The notes beneath the pieces were generated by a model, which was not told the origin of the DNA, searched no databases, and saw only the letters and a program-made list of their open reading frames with translations. 64,000 nt of DNA from Microbulbifer sediminum (GTDB taxonomy: Bacteria; Pseudomonadota; Gammaproteobacteria; Pseudomonadales; Cellvibrionaceae): NCBI RefSeq assembly GCF_021729035.1, contig NZ_JAJSAP010000012.1:1-64000 (forward strand), given 5' to 3'. Below, piece by piece: positions 27,055 to 37,837 of this stretch. Position 1 is the first letter of the stretch, and each line of letters starts with the position of its first letter. The translations under genes and the position numbers were made by a program.

Positions 27055-28395
27055 ATGAAACCCTACGCAGTGATTGGCGCCGGCCCGATGGGCCTGTGCT
27101 CAGTGCGCAACCTGCGCAAATACGGGATTCCCTGTATCGGATTCGAGATTCATTCCGATGTTGGCGGTCTCTGGGATATCGACAGTCCCACCAGCACCAT
27201 GTACCAGTCCGCGCACCTGATCTCGTCGAAGAAAATGACCGAGTTCGCCGAGTTCCCGATGGGTGAGGGGGTGGCGGATTTTCCCCACCACAGCGAGCTG
27301 CGCCATTATTTTCGGGCCTATGCACGGGAGTTCGGCCTGTACGACTGCTATGAGTTCAATACCGAAGTGGTGCGCTGTGAGCGGGACGGTAACGATTGGC
27401 TGATCACCACGCGCTGTAAGGGCGAGGAGCAGACGCGCACTTTCGGGGGGCTGTTGATCGCCAATGGCACCCTGCATTACCCGAATATGCCGCAACTGCC
27501 CGGCGACTTTGATGGTGAGCTGATTCACTCCAGCGAGTACCGGGAGCCGGCAGTATTTGAGGGCAAGCGGGTGTTGCTGGTGGGCTGCGGCAACAGCGGC
27601 GCCGATATTGCCGTGGATGCGGCACACCGGGCGCGCAGCGTGGATATCAGCCTGCGCCGTGGCTACTATTTCCTGCCGAAGTTTATTGGCGGCAAGCCGA
27701 CCGACGCGGTCGGCGGCAGGGTTCGCCTGCCACGCTTTATTCAGCAACGCATCAGCGCGGCCCTCAGCCGTTTGATGCTCGGGCGACCGAGCCAGTATGG
27801 CCTGCCCGAGCCCGACTACAAGATGTTCGAGTCCCATCCGGTCATTAATTCGCTGATACTGCATCACATCGGCCACGGCGATGTGCAGCCGCGGGGCGAC
27901 ATTTCTGCTATCAGCGGCAGCAGGGTCACTTTTGCCGATGGCCACACTGCCGACTACGACATGATCGTACTGGCTACCGGTTACAAACTGCATTATCCGT
28001 TCATTGATCGCGAGCATCTCAACTGGCAGGGGATGGCACCCAGTCTTTACCTGAATGCATTCCACCCTGAGTACGACAACCTGTTCGTGATGGGTATGGT
28101 GGAAGCAGCAGGTCTGGGCTGGGAGGGCCGCAATGAGCAGGCTGAGCTCGTCGCACTTTACATTCACCAGCTGGCGACCGGGGCTGAGTCCGCCGCGGCA
28201 TTCCGAAGCGCCAAGCGAGAGCGGGCCACCGCCCGTGCAGATGGCGGAATGAATTACCTGAAGCTCGAGCGCATGGCTTATTACGTGCATAAGGATACGT
28301 ATCTCAAGGCCTTGCGCGGGCATTGCCGCGATCTTCAGCGTGACCTGTCGGCGCCCGATTTGGCCGGCAACCAGGGGCGAGCGGAGGCAGTTTAG
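27055..28395 (+). CDS. flavin-containing monooxygenase
   Basis: The 446-residue product is an FAD/NADPH-dependent class B monooxygenase. It shows the FAD motif GAGPMGLCS (residues 8-16), the FMO fingerprint FxGxxxHxxxY as FDGELIHSSEY, the NADPH motif GCGNSGADIA, and LATGYKL. The final Tyr, not Trp, of the fingerprint favours an FMO over a classical Baeyer-Villiger enzyme, although the two activities overlap. The ATG at 27055 has GAGGTG 9 bp upstream. It leads a four-gene operon and its stop overlaps the next start (TAGTG). Confidence 0.92.
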   Translation: MKPYAVIGAGPMGLCSVRNLRKYGIPCIGFEIHSDVGGLWDIDSPTSTMYQSAHLISSKKMTEFAEFPMGEGVADFPHHSELRHYFRAYAREFGLYDCYEFNTEVVRCERDGNDWLITTRCKGEEQTRTFGGLLIANGTLHYPNMPQLPGDFDGELIHSSEYREPAVFEGKRVLLVGCGNSGADIAVDAAHRARSVDISLRRGYYFLPKFIGGKPTDAVGGRVRLPRFIQQRISAALSRLMLGRPSQYGLPEPDYKMFESHPVINSLILHHIGHGDVQPRGDISAISGSRVTFADGHTADYDMIVLATGYKLHYPFIDREHLNWQGMAPSLYLNAFHPEYDNLFVMGMVEAAGLGWEGRNEQAELVALYIHQLATGAESAAAFRSAKRERATARADGGMNYLKLERMAYYVHKDTYLKALRGHCRDLQRDLSAPDLAGNQGRAEAV

Positions 28396-29345
28396 TGGAC
28401 GGAACCGTGCGGGTGGCGGAGAGCTTCCAGATGTCGCCGGCTGCGTTATTGACGCTGAACGCCGTGCTGGCCTTCATGATGTTCGGGGTGTCGCTGGGAC
28501 TGCGTCCGGCAGATTTTGTCGCCGTGTTGCGGCGCCCGGTGGCCCCGGCGACCGGGCTGGTCGCCCAATTCCTGCTGTTACCTGCTATTACCTCTCTGGC
28601 GACCTGGTGGTTTGAGGTGAGTCCAGGGCTGGCCCTGGGGATGATCCTGGTCTCCTGCTGTCCCGGGGGCACCTTTTCCAATGTGATGACCTGGATAGGG
28701 CGTGCCAGTGTGGCGACTTCGGTCAGTATGACCGCTGTCTCCAGCCTTGCAGCCGTCGTGATGACACCTCTCAACTTTGCCCTGTATGGTGGCCTGAACC
28801 CCCATACCCGCGGTCTCCTTGAGGAGATTGCCCTGCCGGCCGGAAGCATGGTGATGCTGGTGGTGCTGGTACTGGCGATGCCGATGCTGCTGGGCATGCT
28901 TGTGGGAGCCCGCTACCCGGGCTTTGCGACGCGCAGCGAGCGGTTTTTCCGCAGTGCATCGCTGCTGGTTTTCCTGCTCTTTGTACTGGTGTCTTTCAGC
29001 AAGCACTGGGACACCGCGATGCAGGTGGCGGGCGCGGTGCTGTTCCTGGTCGTGGCCCACAATGCGCTCGCATTCCTGCTGGGTAATCTCAGCGGTCGGG
29101 TCATGGGGCTGCCGGTTGCGGAGCGACGGGCAGTGACCATGGAGGTGGGAATCCAGAATTCCGGGCTGGCGCTGGCTGTGCTTTTCACCTTTTACCCCGG
29201 GGCCGGGGAGATGCTGGTCGTGGCCGGTTTCTGGGGCGTCTGGCACCTGGTCGCGGGGCTGGCCCTGGCGGGCTACTGGAATTTTTCCGGACGCGGTGTG
29301 AACTGGCTGCGCCCTTCAACCGAAGAGACAAGAAAAGCTTTATGA
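28395..29345 (+). CDS. bile acid:sodium symporter-family transporter (BASS/SBF)
   Basis: The 316-residue product starts at GTG, sharing one base with the monooxygenase stop. It has nine or ten hydrophobic helices and the SBF-family motifs GVSLGLRPADF, SCCPGGTFSNVMT (sodium/substrate crossover) and MEVGIQNSGLALAV. Family members import bile acids, steroids, pantoate or other organic anions with sodium. In this operon it probably brings in, or exports, the compound processed by the three oxidoreductases. Substrate cannot be read from sequence. Confidence 0.9.
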   Translation: MDGTVRVAESFQMSPAALLTLNAVLAFMMFGVSLGLRPADFVAVLRRPVAPATGLVAQFLLLPAITSLATWWFEVSPGLALGMILVSCCPGGTFSNVMTWIGRASVATSVSMTAVSSLAAVVMTPLNFALYGGLNPHTRGLLEEIALPAGSMVMLVVLVLAMPMLLGMLVGARYPGFATRSERFFRSASLLVFLLFVLVSFSKHWDTAMQVAGAVLFLVVAHNALAFLLGNLSGRVMGLPVAERRAVTMEVGIQNSGLALAVLFTFYPGAGEMLVVAGFWGVWHLVAGLALAGYWNFSGRGVNWLRPSTEETRKAL

Positions 29346-30304
29346 CGCGCAAGAAAGTACTGGTAACAGGTGCATCGGGTTATATCGGCCAGCAGCTCGG
29401 CGAGCGGCTGGCGAAAGAGATGCCGGTAGTCGGTGTGGATGTTTATCCTCGTCCCGCAACTTTCCCCATTTTCAAGCTGGATATCTGTGACGCCGCCCTG
29501 GGCGAATTGATGCGTGCGGAATCTGTCACCCACGTTGTGCACCTGGCCTCAGTGATGGCAGCGGGCCGGGACCGGGCTGCGGAATACCGGATTGATGTGG
29601 AGGGCACTGAAAATGTGCTGCGCGCCTGCCTTTCCGCGGGTGTTGAACATGTGACCGTGACCAGCAGCGGGGCAGCGTACGGTTACCATGCCGATAACCC
29701 TGACTGGCTGGAGGAGCATCATCCGCTGCGTGGCAATCCGGAGTTTGGTTACTCCGACAATAAACGGCTCGTGGAGGAAATGCTGGCAGCCTACCGTGAG
29801 CGGCATCCCAAGTTGAAACAGCTGGTTTTCCGTCCCTGTTCCGTCGTGGGTGCGACCACCAATAACAAAATTGCGGAGTTGTTCTCCGGCAGTGCGATTC
29901 TTGACCCCGGGGGCCACAATTCGCCCTTTGTGTTTGTCTGGGACCAGGATGTCGTCAGTGCCATCGAGTTTGGTGTCAACCGCAGCGCTGAGGGTGTTTT
30001 TAATCTTGCCGGTGATGGCGCGTTGACGCCGCGCGACATCGCCACACGCCTGGGCAAGCCGTTGCGCACTCCACCGGTATGGCTGGTCAAGATGCTGCTG
30101 GGGACCGGCTACACCCTGCATCTCACTGACAAGCAGCCTGAACAGGTCAAGTTCCTGCAGTACAGGCCTGTACTGTGCAATCGTCGCCTGAAGGAGGAGC
30201 TCGGGTTTATCCCGCAGAAGACCTCGGCCGAGGCCTTCGACTTCTTCGCCCGTGAGGCGCTCAAGGTCCAGCCGGTACAGGAACCCCAGGAGAATCCCGC
30301 ATGA
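29342..30304 (+). CDS. NAD-dependent epimerase/dehydratase-family SDR
   Basis: The 320-residue product is an extended SDR. The Rossmann motif TGASGYIG is at residues 9-16. The acidic residue after beta-2 (VDVYPRP) suggests NAD use. A TSSG segment and YSDNK (Tyr-x-x-x-Lys) supply the catalytic residues, with FRPCSVVG after it. The C-terminal part resembles 3-beta-hydroxysteroid dehydrogenase/isomerase-like or sugar epimerase relatives. It overlaps its neighbours by 4 bp (ATGA) on both sides, so it is translationally coupled. Confidence 0.88.
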   Translation: MTRKKVLVTGASGYIGQQLGERLAKEMPVVGVDVYPRPATFPIFKLDICDAALGELMRAESVTHVVHLASVMAAGRDRAAEYRIDVEGTENVLRACLSAGVEHVTVTSSGAAYGYHADNPDWLEEHHPLRGNPEFGYSDNKRLVEEMLAAYRERHPKLKQLVFRPCSVVGATTNNKIAELFSGSAILDPGGHNSPFVFVWDQDVVSAIEFGVNRSAEGVFNLAGDGALTPRDIATRLGKPLRTPPVWLVKMLLGTGYTLHLTDKQPEQVKFLQYRPVLCNRRLKEELGFIPQKTSAEAFDFFAREALKVQPVQEPQENPA

Positions 30305-31140
30305 GCGACGCCGGTGTGGAAAAGGTAGTTGTTGTTACCGGTGCTGCCGGGGGGCTGGGCTGGGCCATTGTGGAGGCACTGGCGGATACCTACCGGGCAG
30401 AATTCGCACTAATAGACCAGGATGGGCCCGCCCTTGAGGCCCGGGTGGCGATGCTCGCGGAGCGTGGCGTCCGGGCGCGCGCCTGGGTTGCGGATCTTTC
30501 CAGCGAAGAGGAGGTGGCGGGCGTTGCAGGGCGCCTGAGAGCAGCCTGCGAACGGGTCGATATCCTGGTCAATAACGCCGGTATCACTCACCGCAGCCTG
30601 GCCTGCCGGACCGAAAATGCGGTGATCCGGCGGGTGATGGCGGTGGACTACCATGCGCCGGTGGAGTTGGCGCAGGGGCTGCTGGGACAGCTGCGCCACG
30701 CGGGCGGTTGTGTCATCAATGTCAGTTCCATGGCCGGCTGGATGCCTGTTTTGGGTCGGGCGGGCTACTGTGCGGCGAAGAGCGCGTTGCACCAGTATTT
30801 CGAGACGTTCCGCGAGGAAGTGCGTGGTGAGGGAATCCATGTATTGATGGTCTACCCCAGCTTTATCGCCACCAATATTGACCGTAATGCATTGTCTGGT
30901 GATGGGGGCAGGGCGCAGCACAAGCAAAGTACAATCGGCGCCGTGAGAAGTGCCGAGTGGATGGCCGCCAAGATCGTCGCTGCGTACCGGAAAGGCCAGG
31001 AAAGGCTATTCCCCCATGACATGACATTACTGGGAGCCTATCTCTACCGGTTGGCGCCCAGGCTGTTTATGAGGCAGATGGTGAAAAACTTCCGTGCAGA
31101 GCTCGAGGCAGGTAAATCGATCGCGTCCGGGGCCCCCTGA
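30301..31140 (+). CDS. short-chain dehydrogenase/reductase (classical SDR)
   Basis: The 279-residue product has TGAAGGLG (cofactor), NNAG (about residue 96), the catalytic Ser in INVSSMAG and YCAAK (Tyr, Lys). A C-terminal extension of about 40 residues carries a hydrophobic segment (LLGAYLYRLAPRLF), suggesting membrane association. It is the last gene of the monooxygenase operon, starting within the upstream stop (ATGA). Likely oxidises or reduces a hydroxyl/keto group on the same substrate. Confidence 0.9.
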   Translation: MSDAGVEKVVVVTGAAGGLGWAIVEALADTYRAEFALIDQDGPALEARVAMLAERGVRARAWVADLSSEEEVAGVAGRLRAACERVDILVNNAGITHRSLACRTENAVIRRVMAVDYHAPVELAQGLLGQLRHAGGCVINVSSMAGWMPVLGRAGYCAAKSALHQYFETFREEVRGEGIHVLMVYPSFIATNIDRNALSGDGGRAQHKQSTIGAVRSAEWMAAKIVAAYRKGQERLFPHDMTLLGAYLYRLAPRLFMRQMVKNFRAELEAGKSIASGAP

Positions 31141-31167
31141 CTGCGGTAGGCCCCGGGCGGCGTGGGG

Positions 31168-31590
31168 TCAGATAGCCCAGGTCAGGTAGACAGGCGTTGT
31201 GTCACCACCCTGTGCGACCTCGATCTCAGTGCCCTGGGTACGATTACCATTGCGGGCTTCAACGGTGTAAGTTCCCGCCGGCAAGTCTACCAGCAGTAGT
31301 GGCCCCTCGGTTTGGGTATCGAGTACTGTGTGGCCACTGGTATCCCGGATTTCCACCTGGGCGTCGCCCAGGTAGTGCCCGGAGTTGGCACTCAGGTGGA
31401 TGCGGGTGTCGAAATCCCCGTCCGGAGATGAGGCGAGGGCGTCCAGTGCCTGGCGTTCCTGCTTGCCAACGCCACCGGAAACGTATCTTACCTGGTCCGT
31501 GTCGCGGACTTCCGGTTCCATGGCGGCTGCCTGGAGAGAGACGGTTGCCAAACCGGCCAGCACTGGAGTCACAAATCGGCTGCAATGCAT
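31168..31590 (-). CDS. exported carboxypeptidase-regulatory-like (beta-sandwich) protein
   Basis: The 140-residue product has a signal peptide (cleavage near AAA-ME, residue 23) and, from about residue 60, a transthyretin/CarboxypepD_reg-like beta-sandwich: RIHLSANSGHYLGDAQVEIRD, then GPLLLVDLPAGTYTVEA and a final YLTW, described in parts. It has no enzyme motif. AGGTAATC lies just before the ATG. It may be a periplasmic or surface accessory protein. It is convergent with the SDR gene (27 bp). Confidence 0.75.
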   Translation of the reverse strand: MHCSRFVTPVLAGLATVSLQAAAMEPEVRDTDQVRYVSGGVGKQERQALDALASSPDGDFDTRIHLSANSGHYLGDAQVEIRDTSGHTVLDTQTEGPLLLVDLPAGTYTVEARNGNRTQGTEIEVAQGGDTTPVYLTWAI

Positions 31591-31932
31591 AGATTACCTC
31601 CGTCTATTGGCCTGTGAAATTTTCAACGCACTCAGGTGCGGGTGCGACAGTGTTCTGTCGTAGGGCTGCAAAGGTGGCGAGGCCGCTGAGCGGATATCCA
31701 TCACCTTGCCCCGGTTCCCCAATGATTGCTTCTGCAGGTATTACAGAGATTGTCTTGGGGCTACTGAGTTGTTGACAGCAAATTGCCGCGCCGCGTAGTG
31801 CCGCTGCGGGCACCGTGGACTGATGGACAGCCACGGGATTGCCGCCTTCAGGGCTCTACCTGAGGTGGGCCCGCCCATTTTCAAGGGCCGATTGGCAAAA
31901 AATTTTCATGACAAGAATGATTGCTTGCCGGG
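31591..31932. other. 342-bp gene-free stretch
   Basis: This lies upstream of the exported protein gene and downstream of the lysE-like gene (both minus strand). A 76-codon minus frame (31604-31834) has no Shine-Dalgarno and unconvincing composition. I see no clear promoter or terminator; the exported protein's promoter must lie here. Confidence 0.5.
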
Positions 31933-32526
31933 CTAGTCGAACACCATCGGCACGACGCTGGCCGCCAGCAGCAGCCCCATGGTGATATTGAAGCGGCGCA
32001 GGTGATCGCTGTTCGAGAGCAGGCGCTGCATGCCGACACCAAACAGCAGCCAGATGATAATACAGGGCCCACCAATAAGGATGAATGCCAGTGCGACCCT
32101 GCCGGCGGCGAGCCAGGCCTCGCCACCGGGGATGGAAAAAGCAGCCAACGCACCCACTGCCATTACCCATCCTTTGGGATTGACCCACTGGAAGGCAGCT
32201 GCCTGCAGGAAAGTGAAGGGTGGTCGGCGGTCGGCACTGGTCACCTCGCGGGTGCTGGCGATGGCCCAGGCCAGGTACAGCAGGTAGGTGATCCCTGCCC
32301 AGCGTACCAGTTGGTGCAAGAGTGGAAACTCCGTGAACAGGGTGCCAAGACCGAGCCCGATCGCCATGATCATGGCGGGGAAGCCCAGGCAGATTCCCAG
32401 GAAATGGGGCAGGGAGCGGGCCACGCCGTGGTTCAGCCCGGAGGTCATGATCATCAGGTTGTTGGGGCCCGGTGTGATGCTGGTGGAAAACACAAACAGG
32501 GCCAGTGGCAACAGGGCTTCTATCAA
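31933..32526 (-). CDS. LysE/RhtB-family amino-acid exporter
   Basis: The 197-residue product has six hydrophobic helices and the family motif STSITPGPNNLMI near residue 14, plus AAFQWVNPKGW in the middle. Such proteins export amino acids or their analogues (lysine, threonine, homoserine lactone). The exact substrate is unknown. It diverges from tatD. Confidence 0.9.
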   Translation of the reverse strand: MIEALLPLALFVFSTSITPGPNNLMIMTSGLNHGVARSLPHFLGICLGFPAMIMAIGLGLGTLFTEFPLLHQLVRWAGITYLLYLAWAIASTREVTSADRRPPFTFLQAAAFQWVNPKGWVMAVGALAAFSIPGGEAWLAAGRVALAFILIGGPCIIIWLLFGVGMQRLLSNSDHLRRFNITMGLLLAASVVPMVFD

Positions 32527-32674
32527 CGGGAGTCTCCAGCGTAAGCAGTAGGCGGTATTGTTGGCTTGAGCGGGTGCATTGTAACCAGAGAAGGCCCGTC
32601 GGTCTGCCTGGCAACGTCGGGGTGTGGTCCCGTGTTAAAATGACTTGGTAACCGAATGGATTAACAGGCGCACT

Positions 32675-33468
32675 GTGGAACTGATCGACAGCCATTGCCA
32701 TTTTGATTTCGACGCGTTTGCCGGTGATCGCGATACTGTCTGGCAGCGCTGCCGTGACCTGGGCCTGAAAGGCCTGGTCATACCCGGTGTCAGTATCTCC
32801 CAGTGGCAAACACTGTTCGAACTCCTGCGGTTGCGGCCGGACTGGTATGGGGCGGTAGGTGTCCATCCCTGGTGGGTGGAGGCGTTTTTGGCCGGCCCGG
32901 GCGGCCAGGATAAGCAGCTGTTGTTGGAGGACCTGCGGGAGCAGCTATCGTCGTGGGGCCGCCGGGAGCGCTGTGTGGCGGTCGGTGAGTGTGGGCTTGA
33001 TCGGGGTGTCGAAACACCGCTGGAACATCAGTGCGATATCTTTCGGGTGCATCTCGCTACAGCCTGTGAACTGGAGCTACCGCTTATCATCCATGTGCAC
33101 CGCTACCACGCGGAGGTGCTCAGCCTGTTAAAAGAGTACCGCCCGGCCAGGGGAGGGGTGATCCATGCGTTCAGTGGCAGTGAGGAAATCGCACGGGAAT
33201 ACTGGCAGCTGGGCTTTTACCTGGGCATCGGCGGTACCATCACCTACTCCCGCGCGTTAAAGACGCGCAGAGCGGTAGCGGCAATGCCGCTGGAGAGCCT
33301 GGTGCTGGAAAGCGATGCGCCGGATATGCCGCTGTCCGGTCGCCAGGGGCAGCGCAACAGCCCGGAGAACCTGCCGGATATCGCCGTCGCACTGGCGGCC
33401 CTGCGCGGGATTCCCGTGGAGGAGGTGGCGGTGCAGACATTTCGCAATACAGAGCTTTTATTCGCCTT

Positions 33469-33472
<4 letters not shown>
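32675..33472 (+). CDS. TatD-family metal-dependent hydrolase (DNase)
   Basis: The 265-residue product has the TatD motifs IDSHCHFDF (HxH metal site), GVHPWW, VGECGLD (Glu), IHVHRYH (His), HAFSGSEE and ESDAPDMP (Asp). It is a 3'-5' DNase/RNase-like enzyme. The GTG at 32675 is chosen because residues start directly at ELIDSHCHF; an upstream TTG at 32645 would add 10 residues. Its stop overlaps the csdA-csdE start by 4 bp (ATGA), so expression is coupled to the sulfur-transfer gene. Confidence 0.9.
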
Positions 33473-35113
<1,641 letters not shown>

Positions 35114-35124
<11 letters not shown>

Positions 35125-35920
35125 GCTTTTTCTGCAGCAGGCGCTCGATGGCCCGGGAAGCGGCCACGAAACCAAAGGTGCCGGTAACCATGGTGGCGGC
35201 GCCGAAGCCTCCGCTGCAATCGAGCTTCACTCCATCCTGCATGGCACTTTTACGGGCACACACCTGGCCATCGGGTTGCGGATAGACCATCTGCTCCGGG
35301 GAGTAGATGGCATCCACCCCGAATACCCGCTTACGTGATTTCTGGAAGTTGTGGAATCGATACAGGTGTTGGCGCACCTTGGCCAGCATCGGATCGTTGA
35401 GTGTGCGCCCCAGGTCGTTCCACTCGATACGGCGCGGGTCGAGTTTGCCGCCGGCCGAGCCAACCGTGACCAGTCGCAGTTTGCGCGCCTTGCAGTAAGC
35501 AATGAGGGCCGCTTTCACGCGAGCGGAGTCGATCGCGTCGATCACCACATCGATTGGTCTGGATTCCGGGTCGATCAGGTCAGCAAGGTTGTCCTGTGCC
35601 AGAAAGTCCTCTTCCTCAAACACGCGGATCTCCGGGTTGATCTGGCGTAATCGCCCTGCGAGCACGGCGACTTTCTGCTGGCCGATGGTGTCCTGCAGCG
35701 CATGGCTCTGGCGGTTGGTATTGGTGATGCACACATCATCCAGGTCGATCAGAGTAATCGTGCCCACCCCCGAGCGGGCCAGCGCCTCCGCAGTCCAGCT
35801 GCCCACGCCGCCGATGCCGATCACTACACAGTGGGCACTGTGCAGTACCGGTAATGCCGCTTCGCCATAAAGTCTCGCGATCCCGCCAAATCTCTGCAGG
35901 TATTGCTCACTCAGCTTCAT
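35114..35920 (-). CDS. tcdA: tRNA threonylcarbamoyladenosine dehydratase TcdA (CsdL)
   Basis: Cyclises t6A37 of tRNA to ct6A in an ATP-dependent step. The 268-residue length equals that of E. coli TcdA. It is a ThiF/E1-like protein: GIGGVGSWTAEAL, IDLDDVCITNTNRQ, VIDAIDS and TVGSAGGKLDP. ATG 35920 overlaps the stop of the DCC gene (ATGA). Its 3' end overlaps the 3' end of csdA-csdE by 11 bp on the opposite strand. In E. coli csdA-csdE-csdL are clustered, so the association is preserved here in a convergent form. Confidence 0.95.
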
Positions 35921-36351
35921 TCGTCGATTGTTTCCAGAAATCGGGTTTGCTCTGCTTCGCCTGGCAGCCGGCACGTTGCGCGCCGCCCGAACAGGCGATA
36001 GCGGTTGCGCGCGATGATATCGTATACCGCATCGCGGATCACAGGCGGGATTGCCCGGAGCAGGCGGAGGTGTCGGGCCGCTCCCGGTAATCCTCCCAGC
36101 ACCCGCAGGGCAGCCTCGCTCTTGAAGTAGGGCTGGTGACTGCCGCTTTCCCGCTCCAGGTAGACCACACTTTCATATTCATCCAGGGGCAGGCCCAGGT
36201 CGGCCAGCAGCTGCTGACCTGCCGGGGATTGCGCGCGGCAGAATGTAAAGACCGCTGATTGGTCCCGCTGCAGCACAAAGCGAACCCAGCCATTGCACAG
36301 GTTACACAGGCTGTCGAACAGGATGATTCGATCGGGCAGTGCGGCCGTCAT
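35917..36351 (-). CDS. DCC-family thiol-disulfide oxidoreductase-like protein (DUF393)
   Basis: The 144-residue product has the DCC motif near the N-terminus as FDSLCNLCNGWVRF (Asp-x-x-Cys-x-x-Cys), then FTFCRAQSPAGQ and SVVYLE, and a C-terminal YRLFGRR segment typical of the family. The thioredoxin-like active site is intact but no substrate is known. ATG 36351 is preferred over a TTG five codons earlier. Its stop overlaps tcdA (4 bp), so the two are cotranscribed, suggesting a redox or sulfur role. Confidence 0.87.
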   Translation of the reverse strand: MTAALPDRIILFDSLCNLCNGWVRFVLQRDQSAVFTFCRAQSPAGQQLLADLGLPLDEYESVVYLERESGSHQPYFKSEAALRVLGGLPGAARHLRLLRAIPPVIRDAVYDIIARNRYRLFGRRATCRLPGEAEQTRFLETIDE

Positions 36352-36431
36352 GGGCTTTCTGGGCAATCTGTCGTCTTTGCGTCAGCTGGCAATGGTAGTC
36401 GGGAGGAGGGTGAAAAACGAAGGGGGAGAGT

Positions 36432-36452
36432 GGCGGCTCCGGAGGAGCCGCC
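36432..36452 (-). terminator. probable terminator of slyD
   Basis: GGCGGCTCC / GGAGCCGCC (36432-36440, 36444-36452), 9-bp perfect stem with a 3-nt loop, 10 bp beyond the slyD stop on the minus strand. The following T-run is delayed (CACTCTCCCCCTTCGTTTTT), so efficiency is uncertain. Confidence 0.55.
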
Positions 36453-36461
36453 GGGAAAAGA

Positions 36462-36926
36462 TCAGTGCACGTGGCCGTGGTCAACCTCTTCCGGAGTGGC
36501 TTCACGCACGGAAACCACTTCAACCTCGAAGTGCAGTTCCACACCTGCCAGCGGATGGTTGCCATTGATGGTGACGTTGTCACCCTCGATATCAATGATT
36601 TCCACCTCAATCGGCTGGCCCTCGGTGCTCTGGGCGCGGAACGCCATACCGACTTCCAGCTTGTCGACACCACCGAAGGCGGTGCGCGGCAGGGTCTGGA
36701 TCAGTTCCGGGTTCTGCGGGCCGTAGGCCTCTTCGGGCGGGATCACGGCAGTAAATTTGTCGCCGGCAGCCTTGTCCAGCATCTCTTTTTCCAGTCCGGG
36801 GATAATGTTGCCCACGCCCTGCAGGAACTTGAGCGGCTCGCGGCCCTCGGAGGAGTCGATCACGGTACCGTCCGCGTCTTTCAGGGTGTAGTGCATCTCC
36901 ACTACGGAGTGGTTGGCAATCTTCAT
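36462..36926 (-). CDS. slyD: FKBP-type peptidyl-prolyl isomerase SlyD
   Basis: Cytoplasmic prolyl isomerase and chaperone. The 154-residue product has the split FKBP domain (YTLKDADGTVIDSS, LKFLQGVGNIIPGLEKEM) with the IF chaperone insert (about 70-125) and FEVEVVSVREAT. The C-terminal tail is short (DHGHVH), lacking the long His/Cys-rich nickel tail of E. coli SlyD. ATG 36926 is the family start. Confidence 0.93.
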   Translation of the reverse strand: MKIANHSVVEMHYTLKDADGTVIDSSEGREPLKFLQGVGNIIPGLEKEMLDKAAGDKFTAVIPPEEAYGPQNPELIQTLPRTAFGGVDKLEVGMAFRAQSTEGQPIEVEIIDIEGDNVTINGNHPLAGVELHFEVEVVSVREATPEEVDHGHVH

Positions 36927-37075
36927 GAAAAGTCTCTGAGAAAGGTGGGTGAATGAAGTAGCGCTTACCGCATGCGGAAGCCATGCAAAGGAGAGATAAG
37001 GCTTTGAAGCGCGTATTGTATTGACCGCCCGGGCCGGTCGCAACCATAGTCTGCCCGGGCGGCGTCACGGGGATG

Positions 37076-37435
37076 TCAGCAGGCGAGCGACAGACCTGCG
37101 TCGCAGTGGTCATACAGGCCTTCGGTGGTCTCCACGAGGTCGCTGCTGGTGGACTGCGGAATGCCAAGTTCCACCAGGCGCGGTTGCAGGTATTCCAGCA
37201 GTGCTTCGAAGAGGGGACCGTTGAGGCCCCTGGCGAGGAACCGGGCTCGGCTGGAGCGGACAGGTTCCGGGCTGTCGGCGAGGGCATTACTGATGAACCG
37301 GACCTGGCGAGCCTGCTGCTTGCGGTGGTCACAGGCCTCATAGGTTGAGAGGTGGCGACCGAGCGCCTGGTAAAATTCGGTGATAATGCGGTTGATAACA
37401 CTGGTGCCGCCAATCTGGTCAAGCAGATTGCTCAT
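37076..37435 (-). CDS. truncated-hemoglobin-like protein without an evident proximal His
   Basis: The 119-residue product aligns with group I truncated globins: LLDQIGGTSVINRIITEFYQ (helix A/B), then a DHRKQQARQVRFIS segment (helix E) and FEALLEYLQPRLVELGIP (helix G). Where group I globins carry the proximal His before the G helix, this protein reads RARFLARGLNGPLFEAL, with no His. Either haem is bound differently or the protein is a non-haem globin fold. The ATG at 37435 has GGGGGA upstream. It is monocistronic. Confidence 0.72.
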   Translation of the reverse strand: MSNLLDQIGGTSVINRIITEFYQALGRHLSTYEACDHRKQQARQVRFISNALADSPEPVRSSRARFLARGLNGPLFEALLEYLQPRLVELGIPQSTSSDLVETTEGLYDHCDAGLSLAC

Positions 37436-37837
37436 TGGATCCCCCGGTTTTGAAGTCTTTGAGAGGCTGTTTTTGGTCGTCCCGCAGGCGTCTGTGGCCG
37501 GCATCCGTCCCCATTGGGATGCCTGTGTCCGGCGGGATCAATTTATGCCGCGAGAGTACGCGAATGGCAGGAGGCTGCCAACGAACTCCGCGGAGATTGT
37601 CATCTTGTTCTTCAGGTTCTCGGGCCTGGGCCGGCCGGGCAAGGTTGTCCAACGAGGCATGCGCCGAACTGGCAAGTCCGCACCAGCTTTGGCCCAGGGG
37701 TTTTGCCGGCTTCTTACAAAGGAGGCTGCGGAATCCGGCCAGGCTGATAGACTGTGTAGTCTGACTGACAGCGCGTCCCTATTCGCAACCACTGCTAGCG
37801 GGGGACAGTATTTCCAGTAACAACGAAGGGGAGTTTC
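37436..37837. other. 402-bp divergent control region (globin-like / HIT)
   Basis: No gene is supported. A hairpin GCATCC / GGATGC (37501-37506, 37517-37522) and an inverted repeat AGACT-GTGT-AGTCT (37749-37762), 76 bp before the HIT gene, are the visible structures; the latter could be an operator. A long plus-strand frame here lacks family resemblance. Confidence 0.45.

Noticed and set aside
31604..31834. 76-codon minus-strand frame upstream of the exported beta-sandwich protein
   Set aside because: It has no ribosome-binding site or protein-like pattern; more likely leader/promoter DNA.
37380..37820. 146-codon plus-strand frame before the HIT gene
   Set aside because: It overlaps the globin-like gene's start on the other strand, lacks a Shine-Dalgarno and has implausible composition.
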